From Comamonas halotolerans (lineage in GTDB: Bacteria > Pseudomonadota > Gammaproteobacteria > Burkholderiales > Burkholderiaceae_C), in contig NZ_JASAUZ010000013.1 of the NCBI RefSeq assembly GCF_030162935.1, forward strand, positions 1 to 45,982: a stretch of 45,982 nucleotides of DNA. Direction: 5' to 3'. The position numbers were made by a program, and so were the translations under genes. A model generated the notes under the pieces. That model saw only the letters and a program-made list of their open reading frames with translations. It was not told the DNA's origin and did not search any database. Positions within the stretch are counted from its first letter, which is position 1. Every line of letters begins with the position of its first letter. This document shows, piece by piece, positions 27,751 to 36,569 of the stretch.

Positions 27751-27751
27751 G

Positions 27752-28171
27752 ATGACGAGCCATAACTATCCACTTCCTCGCCCCAATGCGCAAACCCAGG
27801 CTTACTGGGATGGCGCTGCCCAAGGTGAACTGCGCTACCAGCGCTGCCAGGACTGCGGCCATGTGCAGCTGATTCCCCGAAGTCTGTGTGAGCAATGCCA
27901 GTGCACGCAGCTGGACTGGAAGGTCTCGCAAGGCGAGGGCGTGGTGCTGACATTCACCACTGTCTACCGCGCACCGCTGCCCGTGTTCAAGGACATGGTG
28001 CCCTATGTGATTGCCATTGTGGACATGGACGAAGGGTTTCGAGTCATGGCCAATGCATTGGCTCAGGCCCGTGAAAGGCTGGAAATTGGCAGCCGCGTAC
28101 GGATTGGTTTCCAGGATGTGCACGGCATGGCTTTGCCGGTGGTGCAAGCCCTGGTGGAGCAAACCGTATGA
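27752..28171 (+). CDS. DUF35 / Zn-ribbon OB-fold protein
   Basis: A 139-residue protein of the DUF35 family: an N-terminal rubredoxin-like zinc ribbon (Cys32, Cys35, Cys46, Cys49) followed by an OB-fold (GVVLTFTTVYRAP, PYVIAIVDMDEG, GSRVRIGF). Members bind acyl-CoA and are obligate partners of Ltp2-like aldolases and some thiolase-like enzymes. In actinobacterial steroid catabolism the domain is fused to MaoC in ChsH2; here it is free-standing. Start at ATG 27752, one base after the thiolase-fold stop. It overlaps the next gene in ATGA, so the four genes 26599-28973 are tightly coupled. Confidence 0.88.
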   Translation: MTSHNYPLPRPNAQTQAYWDGAAQGELRYQRCQDCGHVQLIPRSLCEQCQCTQLDWKVSQGEGVVLTFTTVYRAPLPVFKDMVPYVIAIVDMDEGFRVMANALAQARERLEIGSRVRIGFQDVHGMALPVVQALVEQTV

Positions 28172-28575
28172 GTGCGTCACCGATTCTTTTTGAAGACTTC
28201 GTCCCGGGCGCTCTGATGGGCGAGTGTGAGCAGGTCTATAGCGCCGAGCAGGCCCAGCGCTGGCAAGCGATTTTTGGTGCCGGCGAGCAAGACGGGGCCA
28301 ATGGTGCAGCCGAGGGAGCAAGCATGGTGGTGGTCAACATGATGCGCGCCTACCTGGAAGTGGTCACGCCGCGCCCACCGGGCAATGTGCACGCCAGGCA
28401 GCATCTGAAGATGCGCTGCACGCCTCATGCCGGAGAGTCCATCCGTGTGGCTGTGCGCTGTGTGAGCAAGGAATGGCGTCGCGAACGCCGTTACGTCGAA
28501 CTGGGCGTCACCGGCAGTGGCGAGGGAGGACGTGCTTTGTTTGAAGGCTTGATCACCCTGATCTGGGCGGCATGA
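28168..28575 (+). CDS. MaoC-like hot-dog protein lacking catalytic motif
   Basis: A 135-residue protein that opens like a MaoC dehydratase (ILFEDFVPGALMGECEQVYS). The hydratase motif (Asp-x4-His in NDxNPxH) is not present in the expected central helix, which reads FGAGEQDGANGAAEGASMVVV. The C-terminal strands (HLKMRCTPHAGESIRVAVRC) fit the hot-dog fold. It probably pairs with the intact MaoC protein encoded next, as ChsH1 pairs with ChsH2, giving a heteromeric enoyl-CoA hydratase with one active and one structural subunit. It overlaps DUF35 and the next gene by four bases each. Confidence 0.75.
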   Translation: MSASPILFEDFVPGALMGECEQVYSAEQAQRWQAIFGAGEQDGANGAAEGASMVVVNMMRAYLEVVTPRPPGNVHARQHLKMRCTPHAGESIRVAVRCVSKEWRRERRYVELGVTGSGEGGRALFEGLITLIWAA

Positions 28576-28973
28576 CTATGGAGCACTCCACCACCATGAA
28601 CGCCATGCACACCGTCAGCCTGACTGTGACCCGGGAAGCCATCCAGGCGTATGCAGAGTTGACCAATGACTTCAACCCTATTCATGTGGACGCGGCTTTT
28701 GCAGCCAAGACCCCTATGGGGCGACCAATTGCACACGGCACCATGTCGCTGTGCCTGATCTGGCAGTGCCTGCAACGCAACTTTGGTGCACAGGCCTTGA
28801 ACGATATCGCACTGGATGTGCGCTTTGTGAAGCCCGTGTACATCGGCGATGAGATCACTGCCGGCGTGGCGCTGCAAGACGATGCAAGTGGCAGCTTGCA
28901 AGTCTGGGTGCGCGGCAGTGACGGTACGGACCGCATTGTGGGCACAGCCCAGATGACTGCAACTTCTCTCTAA
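28572..28973 (+). CDS. MaoC-family enoyl-CoA hydratase subunit
   Basis: A 133-residue hot-dog hydratase. The hydratase-2 motif is intact: Asp33 and His38 in NDFNPIHVD, then GRPIAHGTM and FVKPVYIGDEI. It should add water across an enoyl-CoA double bond (usually R-specific), producing the beta-hydroxyacyl-CoA that the adjacent Ltp2-like protein could cleave. It overlaps the degenerate MaoC gene by four bases (ATGA). Met9 or Met12 could be alternative starts, since the first eight residues are not conserved-looking. Confidence 0.88.
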   Translation: MTMEHSTTMNAMHTVSLTVTREAIQAYAELTNDFNPIHVDAAFAAKTPMGRPIAHGTMSLCLIWQCLQRNFGAQALNDIALDVRFVKPVYIGDEITAGVALQDDASGSLQVWVRGSDGTDRIVGTAQMTATSL

Positions 28974-28985
28974 AGGGTCCCGTCC

Positions 28986-29945
28986 ATGCTGAAGCAAGCT
29001 GCACTGTCGTTGATGTTGGGATGCTGGGCGATCACGACCATGGCCTATCCCAACAAGCCGATCAAACTGCTGGTGCCTTATATGGCGGGCTCGCCTGCGG
29101 ATGCGCTGGCACGCATCGTGGCCGATGGCATGTCCAAGGATATGAAGCAGGCAGTGATCGTCGAGAACCGCCCCGGAGCCAGCGGCATGATTGGCATGTC
29201 CATCGTCAGCAAGGCACCCGCAGATGGGTACACGCTGGCACTGGGCTCCATGGACACGCAGGCGATCAATCCCTGGGTGTACAAAAAAGTGCCTTACGAC
29301 GCCGCCCAGGACTTCGCTCCTGTGGCCATGCTTGGCAGCTTCAACATGTTTCTGGTCAGCGGACAGCGAGCAGCGGCCAAGACCGGACAAGCCGTGATTG
29401 AGCGTGCCAAGCAGCAGCCCGAGCAAGTCAGCTACGGCACCTGGGGCGTGGGCAGTCTGGCGCACCTTTGGGGCTTGCGCCTGGAAAAGGCTGCGCAGAT
29501 CAAGCTTTTTCATGTGCCATTTCAGGGTTCCCCGGCTGCCATGCAGTCTCTGCTGGCAGGTCAGGTGGACATGATTTTCATGCTGCCCAATGTGGCGCAG
29601 AGCATGCGCAAGGACGGCAAGGTTCAGATCGTGGGCAGTACTTCCTCGCAGCGCCTGCCTGCATACCCCGACATACCAACCCTGGCCGAACAGGGTTTCA
29701 AAGACTTTTCCGGAGTGGAGTGGTTTGCGATCTACGCGCCCGCCAAAACGCCTGCCAATGTGATCCAGGCTTTGAACGCATCAGCCAACAAGGTGCTGGC
29801 CTCTGCAGAAGTCATTGAACGGATTGAGGGTCTGTCAATGAAGGCTGAAGGCGGAACGCCCGATCAACTGCGAGCCACCGAGCGCCAAGACTCGGCGGAC
29901 TGGAAAGCCCTGATCCAGAACAGCAATTTTCAGTTGCTGGACTGA
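28986..29945 (+). CDS. Bug/TctC-family solute-binding protein
   Basis: A 319-residue periplasmic TTT-type binding protein. The signal peptide ends near TTMA (residue 21). Seen: YPNKPIKLLVPYMAGSPADALARIVADG, VENRPGASGMIGMS, YGTWGVGSLAHLWG and HVPFQGSPAAMQSLLAGQVDM. The glycine-rich ligand loop reads MAGSPAD instead of the common PPGGGTD, which may alter ligand preference. It lies in the operon 12 bases after MaoC, with weak AAGGG before ATG. No TctA/B gene is present in the window. Likely captures the operon's substrate or a related organic acid. Confidence 0.92.
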   Translation: MLKQAALSLMLGCWAITTMAYPNKPIKLLVPYMAGSPADALARIVADGMSKDMKQAVIVENRPGASGMIGMSIVSKAPADGYTLALGSMDTQAINPWVYKKVPYDAAQDFAPVAMLGSFNMFLVSGQRAAAKTGQAVIERAKQQPEQVSYGTWGVGSLAHLWGLRLEKAAQIKLFHVPFQGSPAAMQSLLAGQVDMIFMLPNVAQSMRKDGKVQIVGSTSSQRLPAYPDIPTLAEQGFKDFSGVEWFAIYAPAKTPANVIQALNASANKVLASAEVIERIEGLSMKAEGGTPDQLRATERQDSADWKALIQNSNFQLLD

Positions 29946-29982
29946 GCCTGCCGAATTTGAGAACTGCATGGAGACCGATGCA

Positions 29983-30969
29983 ATGAAGAGTAATCAAAAA
30001 GATGTGAATGCCGTGGAGCGCCTGACAGCGCTTTACCGCAGCATGTGCCAGATCCGTCATGTTGAAACGGCGCTGACACGCTTGTTCGCCAACAGCGAGG
30101 TGCCCGGTTTCATTCACCTGAGCATTGGCCAGGAAGCGGTGGCCAGTGGTGTGGCCAGTGCCCTGCAGGCACAGGACACTCTGGCTACCACCCACCGTGG
30201 TCATGGTCACGTGCTGGCGCGTGGCATGGATGTTGGTGGATTCATGAAGGAGATCATGGGCCGCGAAGGTGGGCTGTGCAAAGGCCGCGGCGGCTCCATG
30301 CACGTGGCAGATCTGAGTCTCGGCATTCTGGGAGCCAATGGCATTGTGGGGGCAGGTATTCCCATTGCACTGGGCAGCGCCATGGCGCACCAGATACGAA
30401 AGACAGGTGGAGTGGCCGTGGCTTTCTTTGGCGATGGCGCCATGGCGGAAGGCGTTCTGCATGAAACCTTGAACATGGCATCTCTGTGGAAGAGCCCGCT
30501 GTTGCTGGTGTGCGAGAACAACGGCTGGTCGGAGTTCTCGCCCACTTCGCGCCAGTTCACGGCCAGTCTGGAAAAGCTGGCAGCCGCTTTCGGTGTGAGT
30601 TACACCAAGGTTGATGGCAACAACGTGCTGGCAGTGTCTGATGCAGCGCAGGCCGCCGCTGCACACATCCGTGCCGGCAAGGGGGCCTATGTGCTGGAGT
30701 GCAGCACCACCCGAGTGCGCGGTCACTTTGAAGGTGACGCGCAGAAATATCGCGACAGCGGTGAGCTGGAGTCGGTGCACGAAAGCGATCCGCTGATTGC
30801 GGCCCGCACGCAGCTGCATGTTGCAGGCGTGGATACCGCTGCCATTGATGCAGAAATCGGCGCTCTCGTGGAAGCCGCTGTGCAAGCAGCGCGCGCCGAC
30901 GCATTGCCCACCATGGAAACAGCCATTCAAGACGTTTACACCCAGACCGTGCAGGAGAGCCACGCATGA
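29983..30969 (+). CDS. 2-oxoacid/acetoin dehydrogenase E1 alpha subunit
   Basis: A 328-residue TPP-dependent E1 alpha subunit. Seen: HRGHGHVLARG, the Gly-rich KGRGGSMHVAD, the TPP/Mg motif GDGAMAEG...NN (about residues 150-180), and YVLECSTTRVRGHFEGD. Length and motifs fit the acetoin-dehydrogenase/pyruvate-type E1 alpha rather than the longer branched-chain form. Start chosen at ATG 29983 with GGAG nine bases upstream; ATG 29968 in the same frame would add five residues. It pairs with the E1 beta gene, which overlaps by four bases. Substrate unknown. Confidence 0.92.
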   Translation: MKSNQKDVNAVERLTALYRSMCQIRHVETALTRLFANSEVPGFIHLSIGQEAVASGVASALQAQDTLATTHRGHGHVLARGMDVGGFMKEIMGREGGLCKGRGGSMHVADLSLGILGANGIVGAGIPIALGSAMAHQIRKTGGVAVAFFGDGAMAEGVLHETLNMASLWKSPLLLVCENNGWSEFSPTSRQFTASLEKLAAAFGVSYTKVDGNNVLAVSDAAQAAAAHIRAGKGAYVLECSTTRVRGHFEGDAQKYRDSGELESVHESDPLIAARTQLHVAGVDTAAIDAEIGALVEAAVQAARADALPTMETAIQDVYTQTVQESHA

Positions 30970-31943
30970 GTACCACAGAAATGCGCTATGTGAATGCCGT
31001 CACGCAGGCGTTGCGCGACAGCATGGAACAAGACCCCCAGGTGGTGGTGCTGGGCGAGGACGTGGCCGCAGCCGGTGGCTCTTTCAAGGCCACGCGTGGC
31101 CTGCTGGATGCTTTTGGTGCGGAGCGTGTGATTGATACACCGATTTCGGAATCTTCGATCACCTCGGCTGCTGTCGGCATGGCGCTGACTGGGCTCAAGC
31201 CGGTGGTGGAAATCATGTTCATGGACTTCATCACCTTGTCCATGGATGCACTGGTCAACCAGGCCGCCAAGGCCCGCTATATGTTTGGTGGTCAGGGTTC
31301 GGTGCCCATGGTGCTGCGCACGCCGCATGGTGGTGGTTTGAGTGCAGGTCCCCAGCACTCGCAGTGCCTGGAAGCATGGCTGGCGCATATTCCGGGCTTG
31401 AAGGTGGTGTGCCCGTCCAACCCACAGGATGCCTACAGCTTGCTGCGCGCAGCCATATCCGACCCCGACCCCGTGATGTTCATCGAGCACAAGGGCATGT
31501 ATGCCAGCAAGGGCCAGGTGGACACTGCCCAGACCGCACGCATCGGCGAGGCCCGTATTGCGCGTGCTGGTTGTGATGTGACCCTGGTGACCTATGGCTC
31601 CACAGTACCTGTATGCCTGAAAGCGGCCGAGCAGCTGGCCAAGGAAGGCGTGGAGGCAGAGGTGATTGACCTGCGCTCCATTCAGCCCTGGGACAAGGCT
31701 GCGGTGCTGGCATCGCTGGCGCACACACACCGTGCGGTAGTGGTGCACGAGGCCGTGCAGTCCTATGGCGTGGGCGCAGAGATTGTCGCCACCATCGCCG
31801 ATGAAGGTTTTGATGAGCTGGACGCGCCTGTGCTGCGTGTGGCGGCTCCTTTCATGCCAGCTCCCTTCGCCAGTTCGCTGGAACAGGGCTATGTGGTCAC
31901 CGTGGATCGCGTGATCGAAGCAGTACGCAAAACCCTGGCCTGA
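30966..31943 (+). CDS. 2-oxoacid/acetoin dehydrogenase E1 beta subunit
   Basis: A 325-residue E1 beta subunit. Seen: MRYVNAVTQALRDSMEQDPQVVVLGEDV, DTPISESSI, GLKPVVEIMFMDF, the APHGGG-like TPHGGGLSAGPQHSQ loop and the C-terminal VTYGSTVPV/DLRSIQPWD domain. It completes the TPP active site with E1 alpha and decarboxylates an alpha-keto acid (or cleaves an acyloin) before acyl transfer to the E2 lipoyl arm. The start overlaps the E1 alpha stop in ATGA, indicating translational coupling and equal amounts. Confidence 0.94.
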   Translation: MSTTEMRYVNAVTQALRDSMEQDPQVVVLGEDVAAAGGSFKATRGLLDAFGAERVIDTPISESSITSAAVGMALTGLKPVVEIMFMDFITLSMDALVNQAAKARYMFGGQGSVPMVLRTPHGGGLSAGPQHSQCLEAWLAHIPGLKVVCPSNPQDAYSLLRAAISDPDPVMFIEHKGMYASKGQVDTAQTARIGEARIARAGCDVTLVTYGSTVPVCLKAAEQLAKEGVEAEVIDLRSIQPWDKAAVLASLAHTHRAVVVHEAVQSYGVGAEIVATIADEGFDELDAPVLRVAAPFMPAPFASSLEQGYVVTVDRVIEAVRKTLA

Positions 31944-31979
31944 ATGCCTACCGATACCACCCATTCAAGGAGACCGAAG

Positions 31980-32768
31980 ATGTCCGAAGAAAAAGCCATC
32001 CTGTGTGAACGCGTTGGCGCCGTAGGCCTGCTGACCATCAACCGCCCCAAAACCCTGAATGCGCTGAACACTCCCACGCTGCTGCAACTGGAGGCGGCGT
32101 TGACAGAGCTGGAGCGCGACGAGAGCGTGCGCTCCATCGTGATCACCGGAGCGGGCGAGAAGGCGTTTGTGGCAGGTGGCGACATCGCCGACCTGAACAG
32201 CCGACAGGGTCTGCAGCACTACGAAGAATTCGCGGAAGTCATTCACCGTGTTTTCCGTCGCTTTGAAATTTCCGACAAGCCCACCATTGGGGCCATCAAC
32301 GGCTGGGCGCTGGGCGGTGGCACAGAGCTGCTGCTGTGCCTGGACATCCGTCTGGTGGCTGAAGAAGCCAAGCTGGGCCTGCCCGAAATCAACCTGGGCC
32401 TGTTTCCCGGTGCCGGTGGCTCGCAGCGCATCATTCGCCAGATTCCTCTGTGCCGTGCCAAGGAGCTGATGTTTACGGGCAACCAGATCACGGCAGCAGA
32501 AGCCGTGGAGTTGGGTCTGTGCAACCGTGCCGTACCACGTGCTGCATTGTTGGATGAGGCCATGAAGCTGGCTGGTCAGATTGCGGAGAAGTCGCCGCTG
32601 ACGCTCAAGCTGCTCAAGCGTGCATTGCGCGATGGCGCTGAGATGCCACTGGGGGCTGCGCTGGCGCATGAGCAGGCCATCATCGGTCTCGTGCTGGACA
32701 GCAAGGATGCCCACGAAGGCTGCAGCGCCTTCCTGGAAAAGCGCAAAGCGCAGTTCACAGGGAAGTAA
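31980..32768 (+). CDS. Enoyl-CoA hydratase/isomerase (crotonase family)
   Basis: A 262-residue crotonase. Seen: oxyanion-hole segments ITGAGEKAFVAGGDIADL and INGWALGGGTELLLCLDIRL with Glu116, and Glu136 in LPEINLGLFPGAGG, so both hydratase glutamates are in place. Start chosen at ATG 31980 with AAGGAG seven bases upstream; an upstream in-frame ATG at 31944 is not preceded by a ribosome binding site. It sits between E1 beta and E2, an unusual place, which suggests that its reaction is next to the dehydrogenase complex in the pathway. Substrate unknown. Confidence 0.92.
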   Translation: MSEEKAILCERVGAVGLLTINRPKTLNALNTPTLLQLEAALTELERDESVRSIVITGAGEKAFVAGGDIADLNSRQGLQHYEEFAEVIHRVFRRFEISDKPTIGAINGWALGGGTELLLCLDIRLVAEEAKLGLPEINLGLFPGAGGSQRIIRQIPLCRAKELMFTGNQITAAEAVELGLCNRAVPRAALLDEAMKLAGQIAEKSPLTLKLLKRALRDGAEMPLGAALAHEQAIIGLVLDSKDAHEGCSAFLEKRKAQFTGK

Positions 32769-32771
32769 ACC

Positions 32772-34037
32772 ATGCGCCGTGAACTCCTGATTCCCAAGCT
32801 CGGTCTGACCATGACCGAGGGTGTTCTGGTGGAATGGATGGTCAAACCCGGAGAGGCCTTCAAGGTCGATCAAGGTCTGTTTGTGGTGGAGTCTGAAAAG
32901 GCCGCCAACGAAGTGGGGGCAGAAGCCGACGGCACGTTGCTGGAAATCACGGCCCAGGTGGGAGAGACTCTGTCTTGCGGCACGGTGATTGGATACTGGG
33001 ACGATGGTCAGGCTGGTGAAGCAGTGCTTGCAGCACCCTCTGCACGCGCAGATGCGATGGAGCGCGTGACACCCGTAGTCAAAACGGAAGTGAGTCCTTC
33101 GGCAGTGCTGGCTGCTATGCCAGCCACGTCGGCCCCGGTGGCAGCATCTGGTCAGCGTGTGCCGGTCACTCCTTTGGCCCGTCGGCTTGCTGCGCAGCAA
33201 GGGCTTGATTTGCGCCAGGTGATGGGGTCGGGGCCGCGTGGTCGTATTCGTGCCCGTGATGTGCTGGCCGCGCAGAAATCTGCACCCGCAGCCACAACTG
33301 TCACGCAGCCCGCTTCGCAAGCTACTGCAACTGCGTCGCAGTCCATGGCCCATGGCAGCTTGCGCGCGCCGTCGAATCTGGAGCGCACCATCGCCCAGCG
33401 CCTGACGGCAGCCAAGCAGCAGGTGCCGCACTTCTATCTGGCCGTAGAGGCAGAGATGAGTGCCGTGATGGCACTGCGCCAGCAACTCAACGTCGCACAA
33501 ACCCGCCAGAAGATCACGCTCAACCACTTTGTGCTGGCGGCGGTGGGGCAGGCGCTGGAAGCCATGCCTGAAATGAACCAGGTGTGGACGGAGGACGGCA
33601 TCCTGAGCCTGAGCAGCTCCGATGTAGGTATGGCGGTGAACACCGACAAGGGCTTGATGGTTCCGGTGCTGCGAAGCGTGGGCAAGGCCTCTTTGGGCGA
33701 TGTAGCCCAGCAGGCCAGCGAGCTGATTGCGCGTGCGCAAGCGGGTCGCCTGACCAGCGCGGACATGCATGGCGGCGCGATCACCGTGTCCAACGCGGGC
33801 ATGCATGACGTCACCTATATGACCTCGATCATCAACCCGGGCCAGTCCATGATTTTGGGTGTGGGCAGTATCCGCGAGGTTTTCCGCCCGGATGAGCACG
33901 GCCAGCCGGTGATTCGTCGCGAGATGGGCATGGTTCTGTCGGCAGATCACCGTGTGCTCGATGGTGTCTCTGGATTGAAGTTCCTCAAGCTGGTGGTGCA
34001 GGCCTTGCAGCAACCTCTGGGTTTGCTGGTGGGCTAA
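32772..34037 (+). CDS. Dihydrolipoamide acyltransferase (E2)
   Basis: A 421-residue E2 component. Layout: one N-terminal lipoyl domain (lipoyl Lys43 in ESEKA), a Pro/Ala/Ser/Thr linker, a peripheral subunit-binding domain (VTPLARRLAAQQGLDLRQVMGSGPRGRIRARDV), a second Ala-rich linker and a C-terminal catalytic domain with His393 and Asp397 in DHRVLDG. It transfers the acyl group from E1 to CoA and forms the core of the complex. A single lipoyl domain fits acetoin or branched-chain types. It starts three bases after the crotonase stop, with GGAAG upstream. Confidence 0.94.
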   Translation: MRRELLIPKLGLTMTEGVLVEWMVKPGEAFKVDQGLFVVESEKAANEVGAEADGTLLEITAQVGETLSCGTVIGYWDDGQAGEAVLAAPSARADAMERVTPVVKTEVSPSAVLAAMPATSAPVAASGQRVPVTPLARRLAAQQGLDLRQVMGSGPRGRIRARDVLAAQKSAPAATTVTQPASQATATASQSMAHGSLRAPSNLERTIAQRLTAAKQQVPHFYLAVEAEMSAVMALRQQLNVAQTRQKITLNHFVLAAVGQALEAMPEMNQVWTEDGILSLSSSDVGMAVNTDKGLMVPVLRSVGKASLGDVAQQASELIARAQAGRLTSADMHGGAITVSNAGMHDVTYMTSIINPGQSMILGVGSIREVFRPDEHGQPVIRREMGMVLSADHRVLDGVSGLKFLKLVVQALQQPLGLLVG

Positions 34038-34046
34038 GGGGCACAT

Positions 34047-35447
34047 ATGAGCAATACCTCGCAAACTTTTGATGTGGTTGTGATTGGTGCAGGCCCCGGT
34101 GGTTATGTGGCTGCATTGCGTGCAGCGCAGCTCAAGCTGCGCACGGCGCTGGTGGAGCGCGAGAGCCTGGGTGGCATCTGCCTGAACTGGGGCTGCATAC
34201 CTACCAAGGCGCTGCTGCACTCGGCGGACACCATACGCCGTATTCGCCATGCGGGTGCACAGGGCATTACGGTGGGTGAGCCACGGGTGGATTTTGGGAA
34301 GGTTGTGGCACGTTCGCGTCAGGTCTCACAGCGGTTGAACCGCGGTGTCACGCACCTGCTCAAAAAAGCCGGTGTGACCGTCTTGATGGGGACGGCTTCC
34401 CTGCAGAAGGGCAAGCAGGTGCAGGTGGTGGACGGCCAAGGCCAGCAGTTGTTGCACGCCAAACACATCATCATTGCCACGGGAGCCAGAGCTCGCGCGT
34501 TGCCAATGTTGCCTTTCGATGGCGACCGTGTCTGGGGTTACCGCGAGGCACTGTCTGCCAAGTCCCTGCCGAAATCGCTGGTGGTGATTGGTGCGGGTGC
34601 GATTGGCATGGAGTTTGCCAGTTTCTACGCCACTTTGGGCAGCCGTGTGACTGTGGTGGAAGCGGCAGCTCGCGTGCTTCCTGCCAGCGATGAAGACGTG
34701 AGTGCATTTGCCCAGCAGGCCATGGCCAAGGAAGGCATCCATTTTCTGACTGATGCCAAGCTGGTGGCTGGCAAGGTACAGGCCGATGGCGTGCAACTGA
34801 CGGTGGAGCAGGCAGGCAAACCGCAAACCCTGCATGCGGAGCGCGTGCTGGTAGCAGTGGGGTTGGTGGGCAATTCCGAAGGGCTGGGCCTGGAAAACAC
34901 CCAGGTGCAGCTTGACAAGGGGTTGGTGGCTGTGGGCGACTGGGGGGTGACAGATGAGCCCGGTGTGTATGCGATTGGCGATATCACCGGCGCTCCCATG
35001 CTGGCCCATAAGGCCAGTCATGAAGGCATTGCAGCCGTGGAGCATATTGCCGGTTTGCGCCAAGGGGGACAGCAGCACGCACCGATCCCATCGTGTGTAT
35101 ACAGCTATCCCCAAAGCGCTGCGGTGGGTCTGACCGAAGCCCAGGCTCGTGTGCAGCGCAAGGACTTGCGTGTGGGCAAGTTCCCGCTGGAGGGTAATGG
35201 CAAGGCCATTGCGATCGATGAAGCGGCAGGTTTTATCAAGACCATCTTTGATGCAGCAACCGGCGAGTTGCTGGGTGCCCACCTGGTGGGGCCAGAAGCG
35301 ACCGAGCTGGTGCATGGCTACACCTTGGCGACCACGCTGGAGACGACAGAGGCGGAGTTGATGGAAACCGTGTTTCCACATCCCACTCTGTCGGAAGCCA
35401 TGCATGAAGCGGTTCTTGCCGCGTACGGAAGGGCTTTGCATATCTGA
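34047..35447 (+). CDS. lpdA: Dihydrolipoamide dehydrogenase (E3)
   Basis: A 466-residue FAD disulfide oxidoreductase. Seen: FAD motif VVIGAGPGGYVAALRAAQL, the redox pair Cys45/Cys50 in CLNWGCIPTK, NAD motif VVIGAGAIGMEFASF, VYAIGDITGAPMLAHKA and the C-terminal HPTLSEAMHEA with the catalytic His. It reoxidises the E2 lipoyl groups with NAD+. No N-terminal lipoyl domain is attached. It belongs to the E1-E2-E3 cluster and could also serve GcvH, but operon placement suggests a dedicated role. Confidence 0.96.
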   Translation: MSNTSQTFDVVVIGAGPGGYVAALRAAQLKLRTALVERESLGGICLNWGCIPTKALLHSADTIRRIRHAGAQGITVGEPRVDFGKVVARSRQVSQRLNRGVTHLLKKAGVTVLMGTASLQKGKQVQVVDGQGQQLLHAKHIIIATGARARALPMLPFDGDRVWGYREALSAKSLPKSLVVIGAGAIGMEFASFYATLGSRVTVVEAAARVLPASDEDVSAFAQQAMAKEGIHFLTDAKLVAGKVQADGVQLTVEQAGKPQTLHAERVLVAVGLVGNSEGLGLENTQVQLDKGLVAVGDWGVTDEPGVYAIGDITGAPMLAHKASHEGIAAVEHIAGLRQGGQQHAPIPSCVYSYPQSAAVGLTEAQARVQRKDLRVGKFPLEGNGKAIAIDEAAGFIKTIFDAATGELLGAHLVGPEATELVHGYTLATTLETTEAELMETVFPHPTLSEAMHEAVLAAYGRALHI

Positions 35448-35531
35448 CGCAGCAACCGGATAACAGGGAGCAGGCACAACCAAGAGGTGCACCAGCACCC
35501 AGGCGCACAACACATCAATACGGAGACAAAC

Positions 35532-36509
35532 ATGAGCGCTTTCAACAAACCCTTGACCATACTGGCCGCAGTGAGCATGACGTGGCTGAGCGGTGTCGTC
35601 CATGCGCAGGACATTCCGGCAAGCAAGCAAATGCGTTTGATCGTGCCTTATTCCGCAGGCGGAACCTCGGATATCTTGGGCCGCAAGCTGGCACAGCAAC
35701 TGGGTGAGCGCATGGGGCGCCAGGTGATCGTCGAAAACAAACCGGGTGCAGGCGGTGCCATTGGTACAGATGCCACTGTGCGTTCGGAGGCTGATGGCAG
35801 CACCATTTTGCTGCACAGCGGCGCCATTGCCACCGAGCCCGCGATCAAGAGCAAGCTGCCCTACAACGTGACCAAGGATCTGGCAGCAGTGAGCACGGTG
35901 GTGCGCGGGCCATTTGCCGTGTTGGTCAGCAACGACTTGCCCGTCAAGAATGTGCAGGAGCTGGTGGCCTATGCCAAAGCTCATCCCGGCAAGGTCAATT
36001 ACGGCACGCCTGGCATCGGCACATCGGTGCACTTTGCCTCCGAGCTGTTTCGCTCGATGGCGCAAGCACCCATCACACATGTTCCCTACAAGGGTGCGAG
36101 TGCGGCTCTGACTGCGTTGATGGGCAACGAGGTGCAGTTGGTGATTGATCCGTTGGCAACTGCCAAGAAGTATGCAGAAGCAGGAAAGATGAAAGCACTG
36201 GGCCTGACCACGGCCCAGCGCTCCAACCTGTGGCCGGGCATGCAGACCGTGGCGGAGGCCGGTGTGCCCGGCTTTGATACCGCAGTCTGGTATGGCCTGT
36301 ATGTGCCCGCCAAAACACCAGCAGCCACGGTGGAGCGTCTGAACAAGGAATTTGTCGCCATTTTGCAATCCCCAGAAATGAGCAAATGGCTGAGCAGCGA
36401 AGGCCTGGAGCCCGTGGGAGATACCCCTGCACAGTCGCAAGCCTTTCTGGCCAAGGAAATCGATAACTGGAAGGCACTCGCCAAGAGTGCCGGTATCCAG
36501 GCGGAATAA
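35532..36509 (+). CDS. Bug/TctC-family solute-binding protein
   Basis: A 325-residue TTT-type binding protein. Start at ATG 35532 with GGAG six bases upstream. The signal peptide ends near VHAQ (about residue 25). Seen: KQMRLIVPYSAGGTSDILGRKLAQQ, VENKPGAGGAIGTDATV, YGTPGIGTSVHFASELF and HVPYKGASAALTALMGNEV, the standard ligand-loop set. It is the second Bug gene in the operon, between E3 and an acyl-CoA dehydrogenase, and its ligand loop (SAGGTSD) differs from the first copy (MAGSPAD), suggesting different ligands. Confidence 0.93.
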   Translation: MSAFNKPLTILAAVSMTWLSGVVHAQDIPASKQMRLIVPYSAGGTSDILGRKLAQQLGERMGRQVIVENKPGAGGAIGTDATVRSEADGSTILLHSGAIATEPAIKSKLPYNVTKDLAAVSTVVRGPFAVLVSNDLPVKNVQELVAYAKAHPGKVNYGTPGIGTSVHFASELFRSMAQAPITHVPYKGASAALTALMGNEVQLVIDPLATAKKYAEAGKMKALGLTTAQRSNLWPGMQTVAEAGVPGFDTAVWYGLYVPAKTPAATVERLNKEFVAILQSPEMSKWLSSEGLEPVGDTPAQSQAFLAKEIDNWKALAKSAGIQAE

Positions 36510-36569
36510 AACCCAGCCCGGTGCGCATGGCGCCGCGTCGGGCACCTATATGACAAGAGAGACCTGAGC

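Noticed and set aside
31965..34250. 761-codon minus-strand frame opposite the crotonase and E2 genes
   Set aside because: Covers genes with complete active sites on the plus strand; the translation is His/Gln/Arg-rich without domain structure, typical of the antisense frame of GC-rich coding DNA.
34326..36545. 739-codon minus-strand frame opposite E3 and a Bug gene
   Set aside because: Same antisense shadow pattern; no start signal, no domain, and it spans two unrelated plus-strand genes.
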